Below, piece by piece: positions 1 through 9,358 of a DNA stretch of 64,000 bases. The notes below the pieces were generated by a model. It worked only from the letters and a program-made list of their open reading frames with translations, made no database searches and was not told the origin of the DNA. The translations under genes were made by a program, and so were the position numbers. How positions within the stretch are numbered: position 1 is the stretch's first letter; the number at the start of each line of letters is the position of its first letter. This DNA comes from Desulfuromonas acetoxidans DSM 684 (GTDB lineage Bacteria; Desulfobacterota; Desulfuromonadia; Desulfuromonadales; Desulfuromonadaceae): NCBI RefSeq assembly GCF_000167355.1, contig NZ_AAEW02000019.1, positions 1 through 64,000 of the forward strand. Reading direction: 5' to 3'.

Positions 1-808
1 TCCCTTCCAGACCAGGTGAAGAGTTAACCTCCATCACCACCGGACCGTGGTTGGAACGCAGGATGTCGACACCGGCAACATTGAGGCCCATAATTTTGGC
101 GGCGCGCACGGCGGTGGAGCGCTCTTCCGGGGTCAGCTTAACGGTCAGCACACTGCCACCACGGTGCAGGTTGGAGCGGAAGTCACCAGCCCGGCCTTTG
201 CGCATCATGGCAGCAACCACTCTCTCGCCGACAACAAAGCAGCGGATGTCACAGGAGTTGGCTTCTTTGACGAATTCCTGCACCAGGATATTTTGCTTAA
301 GGCCGCGGAACGCTTCGATAACGCTTTCCGCCGCGTTTTGGGTTTCAGCCAAAACCACACCGACGCCCTGAGTGCCTTCGAGTAGTTTAACCACCAGCGG
401 AGCGCCGCCCACCTGGGAGATCAGGTCTCCGGTAAATTTGGTGGAGTGGGCAAATCCGGTGACGGGCAGGCCGATCCCTTTGCGGGCCAGCAACTGCAAC
501 GAGCGCAGTTTGTCTCGCGAGCGGCTGATGGCCACCGACTCGTTGATGCAGAACACGCCCATCATCTCAAATTGGCGGACAACCGCAGTACCGTAAAAGG
601 TGATGGATGCGCCAATGCGCGGGATGACCGCGTCAAAATCGGTCAGCTCGCGGCCCTTGTAGTGGATGGTCGGGTGATGCGAAGCGATCACCATGTAGCA
701 CAGCAATGGATCAATCACTTCTACGTCATGGCCACGTTGTTTACAGGCTTCGACCAGTTTGCTGGTAGAGTAAAGGGCGGGGTTACGCGACAAAATACAA
801 ATTTTCAT
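1..808 (-). CDS. rimK: RimK-type ATP-grasp ligase (C-terminus beyond left edge)
   Basis: The visible 269 residues begin [15 protein letters not shown] and continue as a RimK/ATP-grasp protein: an N-terminal pre-ATP-grasp region with the motif [11 protein letters not shown], then the ATP-binding half with [17 protein letters not shown] and the metal/ATP site end [19 protein letters not shown]. RimK adds glutamates to ribosomal protein S6 in E. coli; relatives join amino acids to other substrates. The ATG overlaps the TGA of the upstream protease-like gene by four bases (805-808), so the two are almost certainly translationally coupled. The last residues lie outside the window. Function as S6 ligase is inferred from family; family assignment is strong. 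Confidence 0.88.
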   Translation of the reverse strand, partial: MKICILSRNPALYSTSKLVEACKQRGHDVEVIDPLLCYMVIASHHPTIHYKGRELTDFDAVIPRIGASITFYGTAVVRQFEMMGVFCINESVAISRSRDKLRSLQLLARKGIGLPVTGFAHSTKFTGDLISQVGGAPLVVKLLEGTQGVGVVLAETQNAAESVIEAFRGLKQNILVQEFVKEANSCDIRCFVVGERVVAAMMRKGRAGDFRSNLHRGGSVLTVKLTPEERSTAVRAAKIMGLNVAGVDILRSNHGPVVMEVNSSPGLEG

Positions 809-1278
809 TTTACATCTCCCTGGGGATAGACAGAGTTCAGGGTCTCTTTATCGGGGCGGTCAAAACAATAGGATCGACTCGGATCGACCAGCAGCCGATC
901 CATCGCGGTTCGGCCCAACAGCATACGGAACCGCATGGTTTCGCGATTGGTCAACGTCATTTCAATCGGCCATTCCTCGTCACCGAGGCGAGCCAGGGTT
1001 TCGATGACATAGCGTTGTTCACGATGGCCACCAGAGTCGGTCACGGTCCGACGGTCCTTGACTACGGCTTCACAGGTCAGCTCGGGTATGGTGGCACCTT
1101 GTAGGGGGTGAAGACGAAATCGAACCCAGTGCTGATTGTCGCGGGTAAACTCTTCAACAAAACAGGTATGCAATGCCGAGGTGCGGGCACCGGTGTCGAT
1201 TTTGGCTTTGATCCACGGTATATTCAATTGAGGCAGGCACAGCCATTCGCGCCATCCAACGACCGATTGTGTTTCCAT
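805..1278 (-). CDS. RimK-associated retropepsin-like (ATP-dependent zinc protease family) protein
   Basis: A 157-residue protein with the motif [12 protein letters not shown] near residue 26, the DTGA signature of the small clan-AA peptidases that Pfam calls putative ATP-dependent zinc protease (RimB/RloA-like). A second conserved block, [19 protein letters not shown], closes the fold. It lies between an aspartoacylase-like gene and rimK, 24 bases after the former and overlapping the latter, an arrangement common in proteobacteria. The 'zinc protease' label is historical; the DTGA motif points to an aspartic-peptidase-like fold, possibly acting on the glutamylated product of RimK. Substrate unknown. 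Confidence 0.85.
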   Translation of the reverse strand: METQSVVGWREWLCLPQLNIPWIKAKIDTGARTSALHTCFVEEFTRDNQHWVRFRLHPLQGATIPELTCEAVVKDRRTVTDSGGHREQRYVIETLARLGDEEWPIEMTLTNRETMRFRMLLGRTAMDRLLVDPSRSYCFDRPDKETLNSVYPQGDVK

Positions 1279-1302
1279 GGTCGCTCCTTCTTAAAACACG
1301 GG

Positions 1303-2331
1303 TTAATAAAAATCTTCCACCAGAGACTGGAATGCCTCTATGGAGTCAACAATCTGATCTTCGTCGCCATCGGGGGCGGCCAGATGAAACAGGGCATCAC
1401 CCTGGTACACGAGGGGTAAGTTCTGTAACCCCATAACCACGCCCCGGTGCTGGGCAATCACCGGCGTGCGTTTATTGTTCAGTGGATTCTCAATATAGCC
1501 CAGTTTGTCGCCATCACTGACCAGATCGCCCAGTTCGCAGGTGCGGCGCAGTAAGCCACTGATCGGTGCCCGGACCCAGAATGTTCGCCGCGAGATCAGC
1601 GATTCCCCCTTTGGTGCTCTGGGTCGTGCCGGCAGCATGTGCAGATGGCGCATCACTGAAACAATCCCCCGTACCCCGAAACGGATCGAAGGTTCGTCAA
1701 AGCGCAATGCTTCGCCGGCTTCATAGACTAGGATCGGTACGCCCATCTCATGCACGGCCTGGCGCAGTGAATTATCACGCAATCGCGAGTGAACGATGAG
1801 CGGCGCTCCAAAGGCGCGGGCAAATGCCAGCTCGGCGTCATTTTCCCATTCGCAACGGATCTGCGGCAGGTTGTTGCGATGGTTGGAACCGCTGTGTAGA
1901 TCGATGCCGTGCGTACACTGGCTGACGATCTGCTCAAGAAAGCGATGGGCCACCCGTGATGCCAGCGAACCCTCCTCGGAACCGGGAAACGAGCGATTGA
2001 GGTCGCGCCGATCCGGCAGATAACGGGACCGGTTGAGAAAGCCATACACGTTCACCAGTGGAATCGCAATCAGGGTGCCGCGCAGCGATTTGAGCAACTT
2101 GAGGTTGATCAGTCGGCGGACAATCTCCACCCCGTTGATCTCGTCACCGTGAATGGCCGCGCTGACAAATAGTACCGGGCCGGGACGGCGGCCGCGAAAC
2201 ACATGAACAGGCATGGCCAGTTCGGTGCGATCATACAGGCGTGGCAACGGCAGGGAGATCAGGCGGATTTCTCCGGGCTTGATCATTTCACCGGCAATTT
2301 CAATTGTTGAGGATGTTGTCTCAGTCATCAT
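1303..2331 (-). CDS. Succinylglutamate desuccinylase/aspartoacylase family zinc carboxypeptidase-like protein
   Basis: About 342 residues of the AstE/AspA family (M14-like zinc amidohydrolases). Zinc-site motifs are visible: AAIHGDEINGVE (His and Glu ligands) and GIDLHSG (third His), with DRRDLNRSFPG between them. The C-terminal part is the beta-barrel domain typical of the family. I chose the ATG at 2331 because a GGGGGG stretch lies just upstream; an in-frame ATG at 2343 has no such site. First gene of the minus-strand operon with the retropepsin-like gene and rimK, which suggests a role in making or trimming amide-linked amino acids. Substrate unknown. Confidence 0.85.
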   Translation of the reverse strand: MMTETTSSTIEIAGEMIKPGEIRLISLPLPRLYDRTELAMPVHVFRGRRPGPVLFVSAAIHGDEINGVEIVRRLINLKLLKSLRGTLIAIPLVNVYGFLNRSRYLPDRRDLNRSFPGSEEGSLASRVAHRFLEQIVSQCTHGIDLHSGSNHRNNLPQIRCEWENDAELAFARAFGAPLIVHSRLRDNSLRQAVHEMGVPILVYEAGEALRFDEPSIRFGVRGIVSVMRHLHMLPARPRAPKGESLISRRTFWVRAPISGLLRRTCELGDLVSDGDKLGYIENPLNNKRTPVIAQHRGVVMGLQNLPLVYQGDALFHLAAPDGDEDQIVDSIEAFQSLVEDFY

Positions 2332-2766
2332 GTTTCCCCCCATGAGGGCACACCATTACGTTGTGCACAAGCGGCAGGGGAGAATACACCCATAATGCGA
2401 AAATGCAAGCGTATTTTCTCCTGTAATAACAGAGAGCTTCACTTTTTATCGTTCATATTGACAGGACTGGAAATCTGACGGAATCCAATGGGTCGGTAAA
2501 CACATACTAACAGTGTAACCGAAACTGGACAGATCGCCATTCCAACGGCTCATTCAGCGCCACTTTACAGGATTAGTCATCAGGGTGTAGAACTGTCACA
2601 TGGAATTTTTTGTCTGTCAGGGTGGTGAAAACAGACTGTTGAGCCCATGGATGCGCGCGCAATTAAATCCCTGATTTTGTGCGCAAGGCATCGTCTTGTC
2701 GACGTGTTTCGTTAAAGTGCTTCGGATGGGACGTTTTCTATTTCCTGGCGGGAGGGGATTTTTGTG
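2332..2766. other. Divergent intergenic region, no gene seen
   Basis: 435 bases between the minus-strand aspartoacylase operon and the plus-strand sigma-54 activator. It must carry both promoters. I see no coding frame, no terminator and no strong palindrome; the only clear signal is the purine-rich ribosome binding site GGGAGGGGA just before the activator. Confidence 0.6.
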
Positions 2767-4743
2767 ATGACGCATGCACAGGTATGGCAACAATTTATTG
2801 AAACCGGAAAACTCGACAGTGCCGTCGATAAAGCCGAAATCCGACATTCCTGGCAACGTTGTCGTGAGATGGATGTTGATCCCTACGATGGTGTCAGTCA
2901 TCAATTGCTGACACCCGGACAGATCAGCGCATTGCTCGGCAGCCAGAAGCTCTACATCTCATTGGTGCGCCATTTTATGAAGCAGCTTTATGAGTTTGTC
3001 AAAGGGTCCGGGTTTATCGTGTTTCTGGCCAATCGGGAAGGGTATATTCTCGAAGCCTTGGGCGATCCGGAGACCTTCAAGGCCGCCGCTCAGGTCAACT
3101 TGATTCAGGGTGCCTGCTGGGTCGAATTTGCCGGAGGCACCAACGGCATCGGGACCGCGTTGGCCATCGGGCGACCGGTTCAGGTCTCAGGTTGTGAGCA
3201 CTATTGTCAGAAACTGCATAGCTGGACCTGTTCAGCAGCCCCGCTTTATGACGAGTGTGGTGATATCAGTGGTGTTTTGCAGATGTCCGGCCCCTGTGAA
3301 AAAACCCATCCGCATACGCTGGGCATGGTTGTCGCTTCAGCGGAAGCAATCCGCAAGCAGTTGAGTGTCTGGCAACGCAACAATGAGCTTGTTCTGGCCA
3401 ATGCGCAGCTCAGCCATCTGTTTCAGACCATGTCCGACGGAGCTCTGGTCATCGATGCTGATGGCCGGGTGATCCAGGTGAACCCTGTCGCACGTAAGGT
3501 GTTTGGCAAAGAGCTGAGCGGTGAAAAACTCAACCGCATTATCACAGCAGCCGATAGTCCTGATCTCATCAGTTCAACCCACTCCTGTAAAGACCTCGAT
3601 GTGGTTCTGCATACTGAAACCGAGCCGGTTGAAGCATTATTGACGGTGAAACCGCTTAAAGATGACAATAGCGATCAATCCGGGGCGGTGGTGTTTTTCA
3701 ACCCGATCCGCAAAATGAAAAAGCTGGTGAATCGTTTTGGTGGTGCTCAGGCGACGTTCCATTTCTCAGACATCATCGGGGAACACGACAGCGTTAAGGC
3801 TGCTATTAACATGGCACGCAAGGCCGCTGATAATCTAAGCCACGTGCTGATCCTCGGTGAAAGTGGAACCGGCAAGGAGCTCTTGGCTCAGGCCATTCAC
3901 AATCACAGCATGCGCCGCAACGGACCCTTTCTGGCGGTGAACTGCGCTGCGCTGCCGCGCGACCTGATCGCCAGTGAACTGTTCGGCTATACCTCCGGGG
4001 CGTTTACCGGCGCCAGCCCCAAGGGACGTCCGGGAAAATTCGAGATGGCTTCGGGTGGAACGCTGCTGTTGGACGAGATTGGTGACATGCCGCTGGATCA
4101 ACAGGCCACATTGCTACGCGTACTTCAGGATAAACACGTGACCCGGCTCGGCAGCGAACGGGCCATTCCAGTGGATGTGCGGGTCATCTGCGCGACCAAC
4201 AAGAACTTGCTCGATGCCGTGAGCAAAGGGCATTTCCGCCAGGATCTTTACTATCGGCTCAATGTCACGCGCATTGATGTCCCACCATTGCGCGAGCGGG
4301 GGCGTGATGTTGAGCTGCTGTTTAGGTTTCTGCTCAAAAAAATCAGCCTGCGTCTTCATCAGGCCCGTCCCCATGTTGATGAGGCGGTGGTTACGGCCTT
4401 GCTGCATTACGGTTGGCCGGGGAACGTCCGCGAGCTGGAAAACGTTGTCGAGCGGATGATCCATACCGTTGAAGAGGAAACGTTGCACTGCGCCCATCTC
4501 CCGCGTGAGATCTGTTGCGAAACGCCCGTTGGCCGTGCCCTGCCCGACAGTGTTGTCACAACGCAGGATGCCGCCACACTGAAACAGGTGGTTGGCGAGC
4601 AGGAGCGGCGCCTGCTGGTTGATCTGCTCCAGCGCTATCAAGGGAATATCAGTCTGATTGCCCGGGAGATGGCCGTATCGCGCAACACCATCTACCGCAA
4701 AATGCATCACTACAACATCTCCAGAGACTATCGCTTCGATTAA
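2767..4743 (+). CDS. Sigma-54-dependent transcriptional activator, AcoR type
   Basis: About 658 residues, with the AcoR layout: GAF-like sensor (roughly 60-200), PAS (about 215-300), AAA+ sigma-54 interaction domain and a C-terminal Fis-type helix-turn-helix (ISLIAREMAVSRNTIYRKM). Walker A is GESGTGKE near residue 364; the sigma-54 contact loop GAFTGA is intact near 411; the second region of homology ends GWPGNVRELENV. Relatives activate acetoin, alcohol and aldehyde catabolic genes. The next gene downstream is an aldehyde dehydrogenase preceded by a sigma-54 promoter, so it is the likely target. A GTG one codon upstream (2764) is an alternative start. The inducer cannot be read from the sequence. 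Confidence 0.9.
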   Translation: MTHAQVWQQFIETGKLDSAVDKAEIRHSWQRCREMDVDPYDGVSHQLLTPGQISALLGSQKLYISLVRHFMKQLYEFVKGSGFIVFLANREGYILEALGDPETFKAAAQVNLIQGACWVEFAGGTNGIGTALAIGRPVQVSGCEHYCQKLHSWTCSAAPLYDECGDISGVLQMSGPCEKTHPHTLGMVVASAEAIRKQLSVWQRNNELVLANAQLSHLFQTMSDGALVIDADGRVIQVNPVARKVFGKELSGEKLNRIITAADSPDLISSTHSCKDLDVVLHTETEPVEALLTVKPLKDDNSDQSGAVVFFNPIRKMKKLVNRFGGAQATFHFSDIIGEHDSVKAAINMARKAADNLSHVLILGESGTGKELLAQAIHNHSMRRNGPFLAVNCAALPRDLIASELFGYTSGAFTGASPKGRPGKFEMASGGTLLLDEIGDMPLDQQATLLRVLQDKHVTRLGSERAIPVDVRVICATNKNLLDAVSKGHFRQDLYYRLNVTRIDVPPLRERGRDVELLFRFLLKKISLRLHQARPHVDEAVVTALLHYGWPGNVRELENVVERMIHTVEEETLHCAHLPREICCETPVGRALPDSVVTTQDAATLKQVVGEQERRLLVDLLQRYQGNISLIAREMAVSRNTIYRKMHHYNISRDYRFD

Positions 4744-4926
4744 TATCTCTGATGAGTGGTGCGATTTCCAGCAGTGTCCTATTTGTGTGACATGTGTTTC
4801 AAACGGGGGGCGTTTGTCCTTTTGACGGAACAGTTGCCGTAGCCCGTAGCCCATCCCTCAAATCATCTCTTGTTGATTTTTCCGTATACACTTTTCCTCC
4901 TGAAAACAAACTTTTAGACAAATAGT

Positions 4927-4940
4927 CACACGACTGTGTG
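4927..4940. promoter_or_regulatory. Inverted repeat CACAC-GACT-GTGTG upstream of the sigma-54 promoter
   Basis: A perfect 5-base inverted repeat with a 4-base spacer ends 17 bases upstream of the -24 element. It could be an activator site, but sigma-54 activators usually bind 80-200 bases upstream, so it may instead be a repressor or IHF-neighbouring site. Assignment is weak. Confidence 0.3.
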
Positions 4941-4957
4941 GCGTTAACAGCAGTGGC

Positions 4958-4973
4958 TGGCATATCGGTTGCT
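4958..4973 (+). promoter_or_regulatory. Sigma-54 (-24/-12) promoter of the aldehyde dehydrogenase operon
   Basis: TGGCATATCGGTTGCT matches the sigma-54 consensus TGGCAC-N5-TTGCW with a single mismatch and exact GG/GC spacing. It lies about 215 bases upstream of the aldehyde dehydrogenase start and directly downstream of a sigma-54 activator gene, so site and context support each other. Confidence 0.82.
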
Positions 4974-5186
4974 ATAAGGCTTCTCATGCCCGCGTGTTAG
5001 GCGACTGTTTTCAGTTTGTGGTTCTGGTCCGGTTTTGGTGCTTTTTCGTCTTTGTCGCATTATCCGTCGTTGTTATAGACGCCTATGATGTTTTCCTGTG
5101 CTGCTACGAAAAGCCCTCAAAGGTGCCGTCCTCATCTGATTGACAACGCCTCTCACGCACTCATTTTTTATCAAAGGAGAGAGTGT

Positions 5187-6662
5187 ATGAAAACCCAACT
5201 TGATTCCCAGTACAAATTGTACATCAACGGCCAATGGGTGGATGCCAGTGACGGCCAAACCTTTGAAGCGCACTGCCCGGCGGATGGTTCGCTGCTGTCG
5301 ACCTGTGCCAATGCCACCAAAGAGGATGTCGATGCTGCCGTGGATGCTGCCTGGGGCGCTTATGATGCGTGGAAAGATGTCAGTGCTCAGGAGCGTGCTG
5401 GTTATCTGCTGAAAATCGCCGATCTGATTGATGCCAATGCCGAAAAACTGGCTATGGTGGAAACCCTTGATAACGGCAAACCGATTCGCGAAACACGCAA
5501 TGTTGATGTACCGTTGGCCAGCGACCACTTCCGCTACTTTGCCTCGGCCATCCGCACCCAGGAAGGTCAGGCGACCATGATCGACAAGGACACCATGAGC
5601 CTGATTCTGCGCGAACCGATCGGCGTGGTGGCCCAGATCATCCCTTGGAACTTTCCGTTTCTTATGGCGGCATGGAAAATTGCCCCGGCGCTGGCAGCCG
5701 GCAACTGCGTGGTGATTAAACCGTCGTCCACCACCTCACTGAGCCTGTTGGAACTGGCCAAACTGCTTGATCAGGTGCTGCCCCCCGGCGTGGTCAATGT
5801 GATCACCGGCAAAGGCTCCACCACCGGCAACTTTGTCCTCGAACACCCCGGATTCACCAAACTGGCGTTCACCGGCTCAACGGATATCGGCTACAACATT
5901 GCCGATGCTGCCGCTAAAAAATTGATTCCGGCCACGTTGGAACTCGGTGGCAAGTCGGCCAATATCTATTTTGACGACTGCCAGTGGGACAAAGCGATTG
6001 AAGGGACCCAAATCGGTATTCTGTTCAATCAGGGCCAGGTGTGCTGCGCCGGCTCACGGATTTTTGTTCACGAAGCGATCTACGACAAATTTGTTGCCGA
6101 CATGGCCACCGCATTTGAAAAAGTCAAAGTTGGTCTGCCTTGGAACGACGACACCATGATGGGTTGCCAGATTGATGAAGGGCAACTCAACCAGATTCTC
6201 TCCTATGTCGATGTTGGTAAACAGGAGGGAGCGCGACTGGTCACCGGCGGCGTCAGACTGACCGATGGTGAGTTGGGTAACGGTTCCTTTATGGCGCCGA
6301 CCCTGTTTGCTGATGTCGATAACTCCATGCGCATTGCTCAGGAGGAGATCTTCGGTCCAGTGGTGTGTGTCATCAAGTTCAAAGATGAACAGGAAGTGAT
6401 CGATATGGCTAACGACAGCGAGTTCGGTCTCGGTGGTGCCGTGTGGACGCGTGACATCAACCGCGCCATGCGTGTCGCTCGCGGTGTTGAGACCGGTCGT
6501 ATGTGGGTCAACACCTACAACCAGTTGCCCGCCCATGCCCCGTTTGGCGGATACAAAAAATCCGGTATCGGTCGTGAAACTCACAAAATGATGCTTGAGC
6601 ACTACAGCCAGGCGAAAAACATCTTTATCAGCATGAGCGAAGAGAAAATGGGCTTGTATTGA
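5187..6662 (+). CDS. NAD(P)-dependent aldehyde dehydrogenase
   Basis: 491 residues, full length for the ALDH superfamily. The cofactor motif is IIPWNFP, the general-base glutamate is E252 in LELGGKS, and the nucleophile is C286 in GQVCCAGSR; the C-terminal APFGGYKKSGIGRE block is also present. It oxidises aldehydes such as acetaldehyde to the acid. I chose the ATG at 5187, which follows AAAGGAGAGAG; the frame is open 34 codons further upstream but without a binding site. Transcribed from the sigma-54 promoter upstream and followed by a DUF1858-like gene and an iron alcohol dehydrogenase, consistent with ethanol oxidation via acetaldehyde. Closest to AldA/ExaC-type enzymes. Confidence 0.93.
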   Translation: MKTQLDSQYKLYINGQWVDASDGQTFEAHCPADGSLLSTCANATKEDVDAAVDAAWGAYDAWKDVSAQERAGYLLKIADLIDANAEKLAMVETLDNGKPIRETRNVDVPLASDHFRYFASAIRTQEGQATMIDKDTMSLILREPIGVVAQIIPWNFPFLMAAWKIAPALAAGNCVVIKPSSTTSLSLLELAKLLDQVLPPGVVNVITGKGSTTGNFVLEHPGFTKLAFTGSTDIGYNIADAAAKKLIPATLELGGKSANIYFDDCQWDKAIEGTQIGILFNQGQVCCAGSRIFVHEAIYDKFVADMATAFEKVKVGLPWNDDTMMGCQIDEGQLNQILSYVDVGKQEGARLVTGGVRLTDGELGNGSFMAPTLFADVDNSMRIAQEEIFGPVVCVIKFKDEQEVIDMANDSEFGLGGAVWTRDINRAMRVARGVETGRMWVNTYNQLPAHAPFGGYKKSGIGRETHKMMLEHYSQAKNIFISMSEEKMGLY

Positions 6663-6759
6663 TCATGTTTCACCGGTCTCTGCGCGACCTTTGGCGCAGA
6701 GACCGGTAAGCCCCTGTACCCCGTCGGTTGATTCGTGACCAATTCGGCAAGGAGAGAGC

Positions 6760-6975
6760 ATGACGATTACCTCAGAGACTCTGGTTGAAGAGATTCTAGA
6801 TCTTGATTCGCGTGTCGTGCGTTATTTCATCCTCAACAAAGTCAAACCATTTACCTGTGGCGGTGCCTATCCTCAGACGTTGAGTGAGTTGCTGGCACGG
6901 TACGGCGTAGAGGATGTCGAAGCCTTTATTGCCGGACTGAATACATTCATCGCTGACGAAATAGAATCTTCATAA
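6760..6975 (+). CDS. Small DUF1858-like protein
   Basis: 71 residues with a binding site GGAGAGAG just upstream. The pattern LVEEILDLDSRVVRYFILNK, a single Cys-Gly-Gly and LSELLARYGV resembles the DUF1858 / hybrid-cluster-associated redox disulfide fold, but only one cysteine is present instead of a pair. It sits between the aldehyde and alcohol dehydrogenase genes and is likely co-transcribed with them; a regulatory or redox-partner role is possible. Function unknown. Confidence 0.7.
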   Translation: MTITSETLVEEILDLDSRVVRYFILNKVKPFTCGGAYPQTLSELLARYGVEDVEAFIAGLNTFIADEIESS

Positions 6976-7020
6976 ACATTGACGGCCCGTTGCCTGAGTG
7001 ACGAGCCATGGAGAAATGAT

Positions 7021-8185
7021 ATGGCATTCGCAGATCAAACGTACGGTTTCTTTATTCCGACTGTTTCCCTGATGGGGGTCGGTTGTGCCAAGGAAACCGG
7101 CGACCAGGCCAAAGCGCTTGGTGCATCGAAACTTCTTATTGTCACTGACGCCGGTATGAAAGCGTTAGGTGTCGCTGATACCATCAAAGGCTATGTCGAA
7201 GAGGCAGGGCTTCAGGCGGTCATTTTTGCCGGAGCGGAACCCAACCCGACCGACACCAATGTTGCTGACGGCATTGCTGCCTATAATGAAAACAACTGTG
7301 ACGGCATCATCACCCTGGGCGGTGGCAGCGCCCACGACTGCGGTAAAGGAGTTGGCCTGGTGATCGGCAGTGGCGGTAACATTCGCGATTTTGAAGGACT
7401 CAACAAATCGACCAAACCGATGCCACCGTTTCTGGCCATCAACACCACAGCCGGAACCGCCTCAGAAATGACCCGCTTTTGCATCATCACCAATACCGAC
7501 ACCCATGTAAAAATGGCCATTGTCGATTGGCGCTGCACGCCGAATATCGCCATCAATGATCCAGTGCTGATGGTCGGGATGCCGCCGTCACTCACCGCCG
7601 CCACCGGCATGGATGCTCTGACCCATGCGGTTGAGGCCTATGTGTCGACCATTGCCACGCCGATCACCGATGCCTGTGCCATCAAAGCCATTGAGATTAT
7701 CGCCGAATCACTGCGTCCGGCCGTTGCCAATGGTGAGAACATGCAGGCGCGCGACCAGATGGCCTATGCCGAATACCTGGCCGGTATGGCGTTTAACAAT
7801 GCCAGCCTCGGCTATGTCCATGCCATGGCGCATCAGTTGGGCGGTTTTTTACAACCTGCCGCACGGGGTGTGCAATGCTGTGCTGCTGCCGGTGGTGTGC
7901 GAGTTCAACGCCATTTCCAACGTGAAGCGGTTTGCCGATATTGCCGTGGCTCTGGGTGAAAACATCGAAGGTCTGTCCGATGTCGAAGCCGCCGAGGTCG
8001 CCATTGGCGCGATCCGTCGTTTGTCTGCCGATGTTGGAATTCCGGCCGGATTAACCGAACTGGGTGTTGAGGAAAAAGATCTCGCAACCATGGCCGATAA
8101 TGCTCAGAAAGATGCCTGCATGTTGACCAACCCCCGTAAGGCAACGTTGCAGCAAGTGGTCGATATTTATAAAGCGGCCATGTAA
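7021..8185 (+). pseudogene. Iron-containing alcohol dehydrogenase, interrupted by a +1 frameshift in a T6 run
   Basis: The first frame (7021 onward) encodes an iron/group III alcohol dehydrogenase: GGGSAHDCGKG near residue 100, NTTAGTASEMTRFCII, and DALTHAVEAY. After HAMAHQLGGF (residue 276) the frame goes wrong, while the correct continuation YNLPHGVCNAVLLPVV is found in the +1 frame and runs to the stop at 8185. Removing one T from the run at 7845-7850 restores a 387-residue protein, normal for the family. The break falls inside the metal-binding H-x3-H-x13-H region, so the first product alone would lack part of the site. It may be a sequencing or assembly error, a phase-variable homopolymer, or a true pseudogene. 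Likely co-transcribed with the aldehyde dehydrogenase. Confidence 0.85.
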
Positions 8186-8232
8186 CCTTTTGTCACGTGA
8201 GTCTCTCCGACGCTCTACCCCCGTGACTTTAG

Positions 8233-8269
8233 CGCCACAGGAGCTGTTCTCCTCCTGTGGCGTTTTTTT
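8233..8269 (+). terminator. Rho-independent terminator after the alcohol dehydrogenase
   Basis: Perfect 11-base stem CGCCACAGGAG / CTCCTGTGGCG followed by seven Ts. It closes the aldehyde/alcohol dehydrogenase operon just before the first repeat array. Confidence 0.92.
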
Positions 8270-8339
8270 GTGCGATAGCAACATTGTCGAGGAAGGTCAG
8301 GATGATGGTTCTGGCTACCTTGCAGTCGTCTGTTTCGTA

Positions 8340-9358
8340 TAAGCGAACCACTAAAGATCAAGATCAAAGTCAAGGTCGCCGGGTTTCGTCCCGGCAGCCG
8401 ACATACTTTTGACTGGCCGCTCAAAAGTGTGCAAAAGCTAGCTTGAACACCTCCTGAACCTGGATGAACCGACAATGGGTCTGTTTCCGTGATACGTCAG
8501 AGATTCGGTTTGCCTCCCTTTAGCTCGGCAAATTCTGCAACTCATCACCTTTGACGTAAAACGTTGATAACAATATGATGTCTCGCTCTATTTCTTTCGT
8601 GGCACCAGTTAAACGGGTGGGCAGTGCCCACCCTGCTTCAGTGTGTTATTTAGCAGCCAAGCCCTCCCGTTCAGCAGCACCGAACGCAATGAACGTCAGC
8701 GCGATGGTCGTCGGCAACCTGTTTGAGCGATAGCGAGTTTTGCCGACATCGCGATGTAAGAGAATGGAGAGAGGGAACCCGAAGGGTGCAATGACGGGAG
8801 TCGATTTTGCCTCCCTTTTGTCGACGCAAAAGGGAGCCGACGGGCGGGCGCGGAAGCCCGCGTCACGTGGGTACCACCATTGCGAGCGGAAGATGTTTGC
8901 CAGAGCAATTCGTTCCGAATGACGAACCACTGAAGATCAAGGTCAAAGTCAAGGTCGCCGGGTTTCGTCCCGGCAGCCGACATACTTTTGGCTGGCCGCC
9001 CAAAAGTATGCAAAAGCCAGCTTGAACACCTCCTGAACCTGGACTCACCGACAATGAATCTGTTTGCGTTATGCGTTACAGGTTCGGCTCGTCACCCTTT
9101 AGGTCGACGAATCGAGCAATTCATCAGCACTGGCGTAAAACGTTGATAACGATCCTGTGTCTTTCTTTATCTCTGGTGTGGCACCGATCAAACGGGTGGG
9201 ACGGAGCCCACCCTGCCAAGGTTTGTTATTTAGCAGCCAGCTCTCCCGTTCAGCAGCGCCGAACGCAAAGGAGTGTCGTCGGCAACCTGTTTGAGCGGTA
9301 GCGAGTTTTGCCCACGTTACATGCGTACCAGAATTGCGAACGGATGATGTTCGCCAGA
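8340..9358 (+). repeat. Modular intergenic repeat array 1 (two units)
   Basis: Two direct copies of a composite element with a period of about 580 bases (8344 and 8924). Each unit has the same order of blocks: a hexamer tract (AAGATC/AAAGTC/AAGGTC), hairpin GCCGGG-CCCGGC, hairpin CATACTTTTGG/CCAAAAGTATG, a box GCGTAAAACGTTGATAAC (its second base differs in the first unit), hairpin GGGTGG..CCCACCC, hairpin CGTTC..GAACG, and, in unit 1 only, the long hairpin CTCCCTTTTG-tcgacg-CAAAAGGGAG. Unit 2 lacks that last hairpin and ends against the MFS stop codon. Open frames here are short, differ between copies and look non-coding. No transposase. Confidence 0.85.

Noticed and set aside
7021-8185. Programmed ribosomal frameshift in the alcohol dehydrogenase
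   Set aside because: The run is T6 rather than a typical slippery heptamer, no stimulatory hairpin is evident and iron alcohol dehydrogenases elsewhere are single-frame; error or mutation is simpler.
8215-9054. Short frames such as MHTFGRPAKSM... repeated near 8.4, 9.0, 11.6 and 21.4 kb
   Set aside because: They are the complementary strand of the CATACTTTTG hairpin modules, differ in length and start, and lack binding sites.
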